NCBI RefSeq assembly: GCF_000226115.1
Contig: NC_016460.1
Span: 868,001 to 932,000, forward strand
DNA: 64,000 nt
Direction of reading: 5' to 3'
DNA from: Thermothielavioides terrestris NRRL 8126
Lineage: Eukaryota; Ascomycota; Sordariomycetes; Sordariales; Chaetomiaceae
Shown here: positions 44,762 through 54,712 of the stretch, in pieces
How positions within the stretch are numbered: position 1 is the stretch's first letter
Layout of the letters: the number at the start of each line of letters is the position of its first letter
Program-made: the position numbers and the translations under genes
Notes under the pieces: model-generated
The model's database searches: none
What the model saw: only the letters and a program-made list of their open reading frames with translations
What the model was told of the DNA's origin: nothing

Positions 44762-47700
44762 GGCTGGGATAAGGAGAAGGCAGATGTTGTTCTGGGTTTA
44801 GGAGTTTTGTGAGCTGGGCATGGGCTCTTGTCCTATGCTAGTTCCTATGCCCGAGGGACCGGGAGAAAGTGGAACAGCGAAGGGTAAGAAGGGGTGGGAT
44901 GCTATAGGTGAGTGAGGACGCGTTGTCTGGCCGGCTGTGGGATGTCACAGAATCATGAGCTGATCGCAGCATGATGGCGAGAAGGTCCCTCTCGTCATAC
45001 TGCCACAGAACGAGTTGAACACGGAGCACAAGTGCGGAACACGGACAACGCTTCTGAATCCCCAAGGTGCTTCGCCTTCCAGCTTCCAAACTCAACCCGG
45101 GCCCGGCAGTTGGCAGCGTCGCATCGGAAGTGAGGAAACAAGGGCAATGGAACAATGCCCTATATGATAACTGATGTTCAGAGAAACGCAGACTAGGCAC
45201 TCTACGTGCGGATGTGATAGAGGAAAATCCGGTTTGAAGAGCTCAGGCTGGTCCCGACTCGACTGCTGCCTTGATGAAGTCATGACCGTCACCGACTACA
45301 TATGCCCTGAGCAGCATTTCCCGCCTCGCGCCATCGTCCGGTGCTGGCGCTCTGGTTTGGAGCCCATGTCATGTGCTCTAAACCGGAATTGTTTGCTGTT
45401 GCACGACAATGCCCTTATCAACAGCTCTAGGTCAGGCCGCAAGAGTTCCACGCGGTTGCCGCCTGCGGGCTTGATAGAGACAGACACGGGAGCTGTGCAT
45501 CTCGGGCAACTGTCAACCTAGTCCCCCCCTGGGCAAGTTCGTCGGCGTCCCTAAGTACCCCTGAGGAAGACGAAAGGCTCAGGTACCCGAGACATCTCGT
45601 CGCTCTGCTGCCGGCTTTCGCTCACCCATGGCGTGCAAGGGCTTATCTGGCTCTTGGACTCGCTTGCTGGGGACCATCCCAATGAAATCCTGCTCGCTGT
45701 CTTGGGGCTACTGAGCGCAGCTGGGCGTCTGCGAGCATGCTAGCTTGCAGCCATACTGTGTAGGGATGAGATTCTGAGATCGGCCGCGCTGTTGCGTAAG
45801 ATGATGGAATTTGTGCAAGGCATGCCTTCTTCAGGGGCACTGTTCATAACGATAGTTCCTTGATAGGGAAACAAAGGGGGGAAATATTGAAGGCACTCAT
45901 CGTGCGACAGAGCAACCGCTCGCCAGTATGCCGGACCCGAATTAAACAAGGATTCGTGGCTTATATACCAGGGGCAGGATCACCTTGTCGGATACCGGAC
46001 TTCTGCGAGATGGCGGCCGCGTGTGTCACCATCGAAACGAAGCGTGGTATATCAAGAATGTCGCACCGGCTCGGCTCTAGGTGTCTTTCGGCGGGATGGA
46101 ATCGGATCTGGACCTTGGCCGCCCGTGGGCCTCGCCACAAAAGCTGCTATCGCATTCTTCCTCCCATCCAGCTTGTGGGACGCTCTTGGGGTGACTAGCA
46201 CCAAGGCATTCCAGCCATGGCCGCCAACGGCACCACAAGTCGGCGTCTCAGCGACCCACACTCAAGATTCCGCGACGTGGTGCTCCAAGTCACGGGAGCG
46301 TCGTTGTAACTAAGGTAGTGGCCAGTTCCGCGTTACTAGGAGATCTGATGAAAGCAACAAAAGACGGCCGGCAATGTCCCTTGCGCGGTCGAGACGGCCC
46401 ATTTCCCGAGACAGTTCTAAAAGCGGAAGCGAGGTTTGCGAGGGAGGTGGGCAGTTTTTCGCCTCCGAGAGACATTAAGAGACACCGAGAACCAGCCGTG
46501 CACTCGCTGCGTCGCCATGATCAAGGGGAAGAATCACGATACTTTGAAAACACCAGAAAGGAAGGAGATGCTCAGCATCAGTCAGCTACGGGGCTGTCGA
46601 CCTCCCAGACCGCACGCCATGGTACGCCATTGGAGGACTCGGAGTTGACCATCGGCCCCCAACAATGCCGGGTCGGAGCGCAGCCAGGAACAAGGAACGA
46701 AGCGTCCCGCCGTGGTCCGGATGGCAACCCACCGCAGCGAGCTGAGCAGGATGCACCGTTGCTTCGCGCAAATGCAGTCCAATCGTGCCTTGAGGCATGC
46801 CGATCGGCCATGCACCACAATTGATTCTCCGCCCCGGATAATGCCGGAAACAGGTTTTGTCCGCCAGCGAAGTAAACGATGTATCGCTGAAAGCTAAGTA
46901 TCAGCTCTGCGGAATACGATGGAGCTGATAACTCAGGTAGCCATGGTGGTGTTGTTGTCTGCCGGCGGTCAGCGCTTGCCACCGCTGACTTGGCGCTTGA
47001 CGAGAGGATGGATGTCAGGTCGAAGTTTGGCCGAGCTTCAGATGACCTGTGGATGGAGGCTTGGACCCTTCACGTTTAACATGAGTTAACGGATGTTCAA
47101 CGTCAGTGAGCTGTTGCTATTCTTGGCCGCGATACAGCGCAGTTAGGCAGAGTATCCGTAGCGGCCTAACATTTCAGGCTTGACACTGTTACATATGTCC
47201 GAGGACCCCCAAGCCCCGCATACCGAAATAGGAATGATCTGCGACACAGCACCTTCTCCGTTGGTGTGGATTCTGTATTCCAGTGACAACGTATGTACCA
47301 CAGAATGTCGAGGTACCTGTAAGTCATGCAGGCTGCGTCTGGTGCTTCGAAGAGACGTTTTACCCCCGAAGCAAATTTGTTTGCTGAAGGAACTCTCAAT
47401 GGCATAGCAATTACGCCGCAGCCTTGCCGCTGCGAAAGGCACGGCTGTTGCCACTCCAGCGGTGCGCTTTGTCATTCGTCCAAGCCGGTTCTTGGTTGAG
47501 AGCGTGCGGCGCATTCCGTCGCCTTCGTTATGCATTGCATCTTGATCGACCCGACAAGCAGCCCGCAGGACTGGGAATCCTCCGGCTGCTTGGCGAAGGG
47601 ACGAAGCGAGAATTGGTGTCGTCAGCTGTGCCCTCAGCCAAAGCGACCCGAACTGCGTCCTGGTTCAGTCAACAACACGAATGAACCTCTGGGGAAAAGA

Positions 47701-48200
47701 AGCCGGATTAGCCGTCCGGATACTTGCAGCGAGGACGGAGTAGTGGCTGGTCGAGTCGAGCCTGTCCATCTAGTGTACACTAGTGTACGGAATTACGGAT
47801 TACATCTTCTAGGATCCTCAGCAACTTGACATAGCAAGTCGATGCATCCGGGAGCGATGTAGTATATCCCGCACGGAGTAGCACCTGGGTACCTACCTGT
47901 ACCTACTACCTTACCAAATGACCATGCGATTTTGCTTGTACTCGATAAAAACTGCGATCATGACGGGCAGCAATAACCGACAAAGTGTGGAAGCTCGGAG
48001 GGAGAGACTGTGTCTACCTGCCCAGCTCCTCTCGTTGCCTTCGAAACCACCAATGGACGGATTATTTGGTATGGGTTTCAGACGGAAGTACCTCCGCTCA
48101 GCAGCCGCTAACGCAGATGAGTGAGGTGATGGATGTGCAGTGCACAGCCTCATCCCAACCTGGAAGCGCTCGAGTGAAGAAAGAAGCCGTTGGTGGTAGA
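44762..48200. other. Gene-poor region upstream of the secreted-protein gene
   Basis: About 3.4 kb without a supported gene. The longest open frames (about 130-170 codons near 46320-46980) overlap antisense to each other and have no conserved-looking sequence. A perfect palindrome CTAGTGTACACTAG lies near 47771-47784. Confidence 0.45.
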
Positions 48201-48323
48201 CGTTAAAGAGGTCCCGCCAAGACTAATTTCCAGCCCTGGTCTTACACCGTCAGTACGTAGCCACCATCGCCACGGGGTTTGCACTATCGCCACGGGTTAG
48301 CCACTGGTTAGTTCGCCGGGGGT

Positions 48324-48348
48324 GCGGGGGGCGGCGCCAGCCCCCCGC
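48324..48348. repeat. GC-rich hairpin inside the inverted-repeat element
   Basis: The arms GCGGGGGGC (48324-48332) and GCCCCCCGC (48340-48348) are perfectly complementary around a 7-nt loop. Confidence 0.85.
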
Positions 48349-48349
48349 T

Positions 48350-48404
48350 GGTTAGGGTGAGGGTTATGGTTAGGGTGAGGGTCAAGGTTAGGGTGCGGGT
48401 TAAC
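48350..48404 (+). repeat. Degenerate telomere-like (TTAGGG) tract
   Basis: About nine short G-rich units of the kind GGTTAGGGT, GAGGGT and CAAGGTTAGGG occur in 55 nt. All lie on one strand and directly follow the GC hairpin. The fungal telomere repeat is TTAGGG, and these copies are imperfect. Confidence 0.8.
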
Positions 48405-48579
48405 TTCGTTTTCTTTTTTTCAATTTCGTTGAGGTTTCGTGAAGTTATTACGACGAGTTTTTGCGAGTATTTGCGGTTTGTCTTCGTCGCTGATGCTCTA
48501 AGTCGTCGCGGCCCCACTTACCCCTTGGCGATGTGTAAAAGCCTGTAATTCTTAGTGTCTTGGCGGGACCTCTTTAACG

Positions 48580-49312
48580 ACGACCCCGTTGGTTGATCGT
48601 CCGCTCCCGCCCCTGACCCCTGCCTGCCGTCTTATCACCGCAGGCAAAGCCAATCCCACAGGACCCCTGCTGCAACCCCTGCGCTGGTGAGGGGCAAGTG
48701 TGGGAAGCCGACAAACAGCGGGCCAGCGCCAGCCAGCGCACCATGCGAGTCGTGTCCTCGGACGGACGCCATTTCGTCTCATCTCTCCTCCACACGACCC
48801 AGGCCTCCGTCCCAGTCGCTAAGTTGACGCCCTCCCGCTGCGTGCTGGCCAGTTTGCACATTTCGCTGCTGCTGCTCGGAGCCGGCGACCCCAGTCCGTT
48901 GGTTGTGGCCGTTTCCGGCCGAGCGCCGTCTTGCTCCCTGCTCGCAACGCCTGTCACATTCGTGCTCCGGACTGTCGGGGCAGTTGCTTTTCGCTTGTGC
49001 TGACTGACGTTAGGCCGTTTTGGCCGCGACTGACCTGCGGTTTGCGTCCCTTTTTTTGTTGTTTTTGTTTTTTAAACGGTCTTACCTTGATAAACGAATA
49101 AACACTTTCCAAGGCGGTTTCAGGTCTCCCCGCACGCCGAGTCCCGCCTGCCCGCCAGACTGCGCACCGCAGGACCCCCGCCGGACTGAGGAGACAGACG
49201 GCCGCTGTCAGCACAGGCAGGACCGACCGTCTTCTGGGCCGTCTCATTTCCTCACTTCGCTTCTATTTCGCGAGACGCACAAGCGGGGATCCAGACCGTG
49301 TCCGGCGCAATA
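48580..49312. other. Upstream region of the glutamine-rich gene
   Basis: No supported gene. It is probably the promoter and leader of the gene at 49313. A T-rich tract lies near 49050-49072. Confidence 0.5.
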
Positions 49313-49810
49313 ATGCCGTCCAAAATCCATTGGGCTGGCAAGAACAACCGCTCTCAGCACAATCTGGTTGCGTCGACGACGGGTGCCGAGGATTCAGCAG
49401 CCGGTGGTTCTGGTGCTGGTGCTGGTGCTGGCGCATCGACCCCCCCGGGTGCGGGCGTGGGTGGTGCAGCGGGTGCTGCAAACCCCTCCTCAGCCTCGCC
49501 CAACCTGGCCTTCAGCTCCAGCGAATCCTTTCAGCCCGACCTCGCACAGCAACAGCAACAACAACCCCCTCCACCGCCGCCACATCTCGTAAATATCTAC
49601 GGCACTGCTTCCGCTCCTGGCGGGCCCAATCCTGCTGCCCTGCCGCCACAGTTGCAGCATTCCAACAGCGTGTCGGCCGTCTTCGACTCACGCCAGCAGC
49701 AGCAACAGCTACGGCGAGAGCACGATTTGGCCGACCAAGTGACGCGATCCCAATCGCACTCGCATCGCTACACCACCCAGCCCTCCCCCACCTCAACCCA
49801 ACTGCACCTC

Positions 49811-49847
<37 letters not shown>

Positions 49848-52386
49848 GCCTCCAGCACCCGCACCAGACACAATTCCCACCGGGTTCTCTCTCCGCGGAG
49901 GACCTCTCGGCCCCCGGCGCAGCCCCTCAGAATATTGGGTCACCCATCCTCGGCGGCGCCCAGCCCGTCTTTGCCCACCATCAGCAGCAGGCCCAAGCGC
50001 AGCCTCCAAAACCTAAGCAGTCCACCCGGAAGCTGATCAAAAACATCCTCAACCCTCGAGGCCAGGACTTTGCATCCCCGCCGGCCCAGCAGAACCCGTA
50101 CGGCTCCGGCCCCAGCCCCGCCCGCAGGAACTCGAAGCGCGTGAGCCTCCCGCCGCCATATCCCCCAGCCCTCCGCACCGGTCCCTCGCAGGTCTCGCTG
50201 GACCAGCAGCAGCAACTCGACTGGCAGAACCAGCCCGCTCCTAGCCAGCCGTCCCCGCTCCAAGGTGTAGGAGACTTCCGCGAGTCGTATGTAATCGTTG
50301 ACGGTTCTGACCAAGGGTTGCGCCTGCAGGGTTCCCAGGACATCCAGCATCCCACCATCCGGCCCGTCCCTCCTTCGGACGCAGAGACGTCGCCCTACCC
50401 GGTGGAGGATTCTGGATACCGTCAGCACCGGACCCACAGTCACACCCACAGCCAGGTACCCCCGGAACTGCAGCATCAGCCTTACGGCCAGCCCGTCTTT
50501 GAAGCCTCCTCACATCAGCAGCAGTACCAATTTGCAGGCCAGCAGCAGGCCCAGGCACAGCACCAGGGCGGCAACCAGCAGGTCTTCTCGGGCCACCTTG
50601 CCACTCCACAGCAGCAAAACGCCGAGACGGTGTCGCAGCTGTCGTACGACTCTCCCGCCACGGACTCGGACCAGCGTTCTGCCACCAACATACCGCCGGG
50701 ACAAGCAGCGCAGACGCCGCCGGCCATCCTCTACCCGGCTCCGACACAGGATCTTCCTGGCGGCCGGCAGCAGAACGCACCGAGTGCCCAATCTCAGGCC
50801 CCTCAGCAGCAGCAAGACATGACCCCACCGACCGGCGGGCCGCCTCCGCGGAGATCGCAGGAAGCAGAGAAGATGCGCGACCAACAGGTGCAACCACCGC
50901 CCGGGCCGCCGCCCAATTACCGGCAAAGCCAGCCGCCCAACATGAACGCGCTGCCACAGCCTCCGAATGCCGGAGTCCCGAACCCCAACTTCCGCGCGAG
51001 TAACGTGCCGGAGAGACAACAGCAGCAGCAGCAACAGCAGCAACAGCAGCAGCAGCAGCAATTCGAGGGCCAGGGAGAGATGGTGCAGGGGCGCAATAGC
51101 CCGCAGCCTCCGCCCAACGACCGTGGCGCTGAGGACCTTGATAAGCAATTTAAGGATCTTTGTACGACCAGTTGACCCCCGCCCCCCCAAGTCGGCCTCC
51201 GCAGAAGCCCATCCGCGCAGGCCCCACTAACCGGTTCTCGGCAGTGACCAAATACAAGAACGTCAAGCGGCTCTATTTTGACGGCAAGAAGGAGATCGAA
51301 CAGCTAAACGCCCAGGTGGAGCAGCTCCAAAACGCCATCGCCAACCAGCGCATGTCTCAGAGCCGGACGTCGCTCGACGACAACGAGTATACCACGAGGT
51401 TCAACCGGCTCAACGGCGCGATTAACAACCTATCCTTCAATATTCGCAAGGATTGGGTGTCGGTGCCGCCGTGGCTTGTCCCGTTTGTGAGCGCGGACGC
51501 GCTGAAAACGGGCAAGCAAGAGATGACGGCGGTCGGCCGGGCGGTAATCACGCGCTGGATCGTCGAAGAGATCTTTAACCGCTGCTTCCACCCGGGCCTC
51601 GACCCGGAGCTCAGCCGGCAGCTGAAGGTAATTGAGCATAACATTAGGCACTTTAGCTATACGATGAACAGCCAGGAGGAGTACGACGCCCTGACGAGCA
51701 AGGTGGTCAGCTGGCGCATGGCGACGCTTGAGGGCCTGCAGGACGTGCTCCGCTCCGGCGAGAGCGTCAACTACCGCAACGACTTTACGCGCCGCGCCAC
51801 TAGCAACCTCACGGCCTGTCTTTTCCAGCACCTGACCGACCCGCCACCCCCCGGCGTCGACGGCAGCGCTAGCATGATTGTCGAACTCGCCGTCGGCATC
51901 GCGAGTAACCTGCCGCTCGAAAGCCGCGACGTGGCCATCATCTACCCGCTGCCGGAGCAGCCGATCCAGCCGGAGCTGATGGAGGTGGAGAAGACGGGCC
52001 TCCCGCCGCTGGAGAACCGGCCGTCGGACTCGAGCGAGGAGGGCGCCGGCGCCGGAGATGACGGCAGCGGCGGAGCTGGTGGTGCAGGAGCAGGGGGAGG
52101 AGCAGGAGGCGGTGGGAAAGAGGGAGGAGGACCTGCCGGCAAGGACGGCGGCGGCAAAGACCGGCGCGGCGACAAGATGAGAACGGGTATGTTGAGCGCT
52201 TTGGCGGGCGGCGGTGGCGGTAGCGCGCCCGGCAGCAGGAAAGGAAGTATTGCTGACGGCGGCGCCACACAAGCAGCTCCCCCACCCCCCAAGGATCCTG
52301 GCAAGGTGCGCTTTGCGGGATTCGTCGCCGTCGAGGTCCGCGGCAGGCAGGTGCTGGTCAAGGCGCCGGTGTGGACGCTCGGGTGA
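49313..52386 (+). CDS. Glutamine-rich protein with conserved C-terminal helical domain, 996 aa
   Basis: The exons are 49313-51161 and 51245-52386 with one 83-nt intron, frame closed. The start is the first ATG of the open frame (MPSKIHWAGKNNRSQHNL). Residues 1-610 are low complexity: Gly/Ala runs, several polyglutamine runs (near residues 75-85, 165-180 and 570-585), Pro and His-Ser repeats. A short basic island (KPKQSTRKLIKNILNPRGQD) near 240 resembles a conserved linear motif. From 615 on the sequence becomes well folded: LTKYKNVKRLYFDGKKEIEQ, a coiled coil, then NNLSFNIRKDWVSVPPWLVP, AVITRWIVEEIFNRCFHPGL and RRATSNLTACLFQHLTDPP. An acidic/Gly linker precedes the final beta-like block (KVRFAGFVAVEVRGRQVLVK). 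I do not recognise a named family. It could be a scaffold or regulatory protein, but no function is assigned. Confidence 0.85.
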
Positions 52387-53180
52387 GGAAGTGTTGGGTG
52401 GTTCAGGATGTCCGGCACAGGGTTTTTGGTTGGGTAGGAGTGCTTCTTTCAGCAGGGTTTCACCTCTTTCTTTTCTCTTCGTTCAGGAAGCGGCATTGTA
52501 TGAGCAGTGATGAGAGATGGTCGGCAGGAGAGTGGGATAGGGAGAGAGGCAAGAATGTTGGCAAAGTTGTGAACAAAAAAAGGAGCATGAGGGCGGCGGA
52601 GTCGGGTGGGATGAAACTGCTGACGGACTTGCAAGACGGTGGAGGGTTGGATGATGATTGACTATTGAAACATCTGGGGTTTTCTCTCGCTTTGTACCCA
52701 CGGCTCGGATGATATGTGTTTCTGCACGACGGATGGCGGGTTATCTTCTTGTTCATGCCATGCATGCCTATATACCCTGGAGGTCTTATGACAAGCGGTC
52801 GGGTCAGCCGTTGTCCTGGCAGGTTTCCCTTACAGGAAACTTCTGCTGGGCGAGGTCGTGGGCTGTTAACCAGGTGGATGTACTGTGTAATGTAATTACA
52901 GAATAACTACAGTTGTGGATCTGCATGCCCCACCAATCTACACCGCTTTCCTGAATTGACAAGCTGGCTCGACAAAGCTGCCCCTCCATTGACCCCGCCA
53001 TGAGGCAGAATTGCCAGAAATGTGACGACTCGTCGGCCAAAAACAATCAATGCCCCACCTCCTGCGACTGAACGCAGCACCAGGAGGGCCGGCATAGTTT
53101 TACCTTACCTGAGCAGACGGCGAGGCATCCTGTACACGCCTAATCATATCGTATCGTTTATAGAGGTAGTTGTCTTCACA
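52387..53180. other. Intergenic region between the glutamine-rich gene and Efm4
   Basis: About 0.8 kb holding the 3' flank of one gene and the promoter of the next. No supported ORF. Confidence 0.5.
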
Positions 53181-54122
53181 ATGGCCGACTCAGCAACACC
53201 GGCCCATCTTGAGCCCTCGGCCCTCGGCACAAAAGAATAGTTCGTCATCCCCCTTCGTCAACCTCCCACCTCCTTCCATCCCTCCCCCACCATCCCTTTC
53301 GTCCAGCATTGTTTCCTCTTACCCCCTCCCCGGGCGGCGATTATCGTCCAAAACACCTAACCTAACCAATGTTTTCCCCTCCTCCTCCCCCCGCCGCTGA
53401 CAAAACACACAAAACCACAACAGCTGGGACGCGCTCTACGAGACCGAGCTGCGCAACCACGCCGACAACCCGGCCGACGAGGGCACCGTCTGGTTCGACG
53501 ACGCCGGCGCCGAGGAGGCCATGGTGCGCTTCCTCGACGAGCGGTACCCGGACCCATCATCATCATCATCGTCCTCCTCCTCCTCCTCCTCCTCCTCCGC
53601 CCGCGCGCGCGCCGCCGTGCTCGACCTCGGCTGCGGCAACGGCAGCCTGCTGTTTGCGCTGCGCGACAACGGGTGGGCCGGCCGCCTGCTTGGTGTGGAC
53701 TATAGCGAGCGGAGCGTGCAGCTGGCCAGGAGCGTCGGGCGGGCGAGGGCTCGGGCGAGGGAGGAGGAGAAGGAGGAGGAAGACGAGGGGCAAGAAGATC
53801 GGGCCAGAGAGCAAGAGGTCGAGTTCAAGGTGTGGGACGTCCTGCGCGGCGCGGTGAGCGAGGTGCAAGCGGACAACACCCCGGCGCCGCGGCCGTCGGA
53901 GGACTCGCGCGCGCGGGACGGCGGCGCCGGGTGGGACGTGGTGCTGGACAAGGGCACGTTCGACGCGGTGTCGCTGAGCGGGGAGCGCGACGGGCGGGGC
54001 CGGCGCGTGTGCGAGGGGTACGCCGGGCGCGTGCTGCGGCTGCTGCGGCCCGGCGGCATCTTCCTCGTGACGAGCTGCAACTGGACCGAGGCCGAGCTGC
54101 GCGGCTGGTTCGACGGCAAGAC

Positions 54123-54155
<33 letters not shown>

Positions 54156-54279
54156 TGGCGGCGGCGGCACTGGCGCCAGGTTGCGCCTCGCCGGCAGGAT
54201 AGAGTACCCCAGCTTCAGCTTCGGCGGCGTCAAGGGCCAGGCCGTCAGCACGCTGTGCTTTGAGAAGGTCGCTCCTTGA
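53181..54279 (+). CDS. efm4: eEF1A lysine methyltransferase Efm4/See1-type, 304 aa
   Basis: The exons are 53181-53239 and 53424-54279. The intron (184 nt) starts GTTCGT and ends CAACAG, giving the family-typical joint ALGTKEYWDALYETELRNHA. Efm4 signatures follow: DEGTVWFDD, then the SAM-binding motif I VLDLGCGNGSLL (85-96), LLGVDYSERSVQLA, and the post-motif VVLDKGTFDAVSLS. LLRPGGIFLVTSCNWTEAEL and IEYPSFSFGG lie near the end. The enzyme methylates a lysine of translation elongation factor eEF1A. Three low-complexity insertions stand out: 14 consecutive Ser at 65-78, an Arg/Glu-rich acidic block after motif I, and a DEDEDE/Gly block near the C terminus. None of these removes a visible motif. 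Confidence 0.93.
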
Positions 54280-54712
54280 CGTTGGCGGCACAGAAACAAT
54301 GAGAGAGATATTTGACCTGGATAACGCTGGGAAAGGAACAGAGATACCAGCGCCGCCGCAGTAATGCTCAGTGTGTTACCATTCGCCATGGCGCATCCTA
54401 GCCATCTATCTGGCGGAAACTGGTGGTTTTCCTCTCCTTTCCCCCCTTGACAGACATACATGGTTTTCTTGACATGCCGCGCCGCCCTGATCTACCGGCA
54501 GACAACCCACTGGGCCTGCTCGAACCAACACAGTAGTAACTACGTAGTTCTTCACCAAATATCTTTAAGCTTTACCCACCAGCGGACTGGAATGACGGGC
54601 GAAAAAGCGGGGCAAGATGCAGCAGAAATAGGGACTGCGCATCTGGAAACATTCAACGAGCAGGCGCAGGAACAGGGAACAGAATTGCTTCATTAAGACT
54701 CTCTCTTCTCTT
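54280..54712. other. Convergent 3' flanks of Efm4 and the PP2A scaffold gene
   Basis: A convergent spacer of about 430 nt with no supported ORF. Confidence 0.6.

Larger units (their letters stand above)
48201..48579. mobile_element. Inverted-repeat element, 379 bp, with GC hairpin and telomere-like repeats
   Basis: A perfect 23-bp inverted repeat bounds the element. The left arm is 48201-48223 (begins CGTTAAAGAGGTCCCGCC), and its exact reverse complement is at 48557-48579. Because the arms contain TTAA, a TA target duplication could lie inside them, so the true termini may be a few bases inward. The interior has no coding capacity. It carries two copies of ATCGCCACGGG, a 9-bp-stem GC hairpin and a TTAGGG-like tract (separate entries). 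It is most simply a non-autonomous DNA transposon, family unknown. Confidence 0.75.

Noticed and set aside
46318..46982. 130-168 codon frames on both strands
   Set aside because: They overlap antisense to each other and show no conserved-looking sequence.
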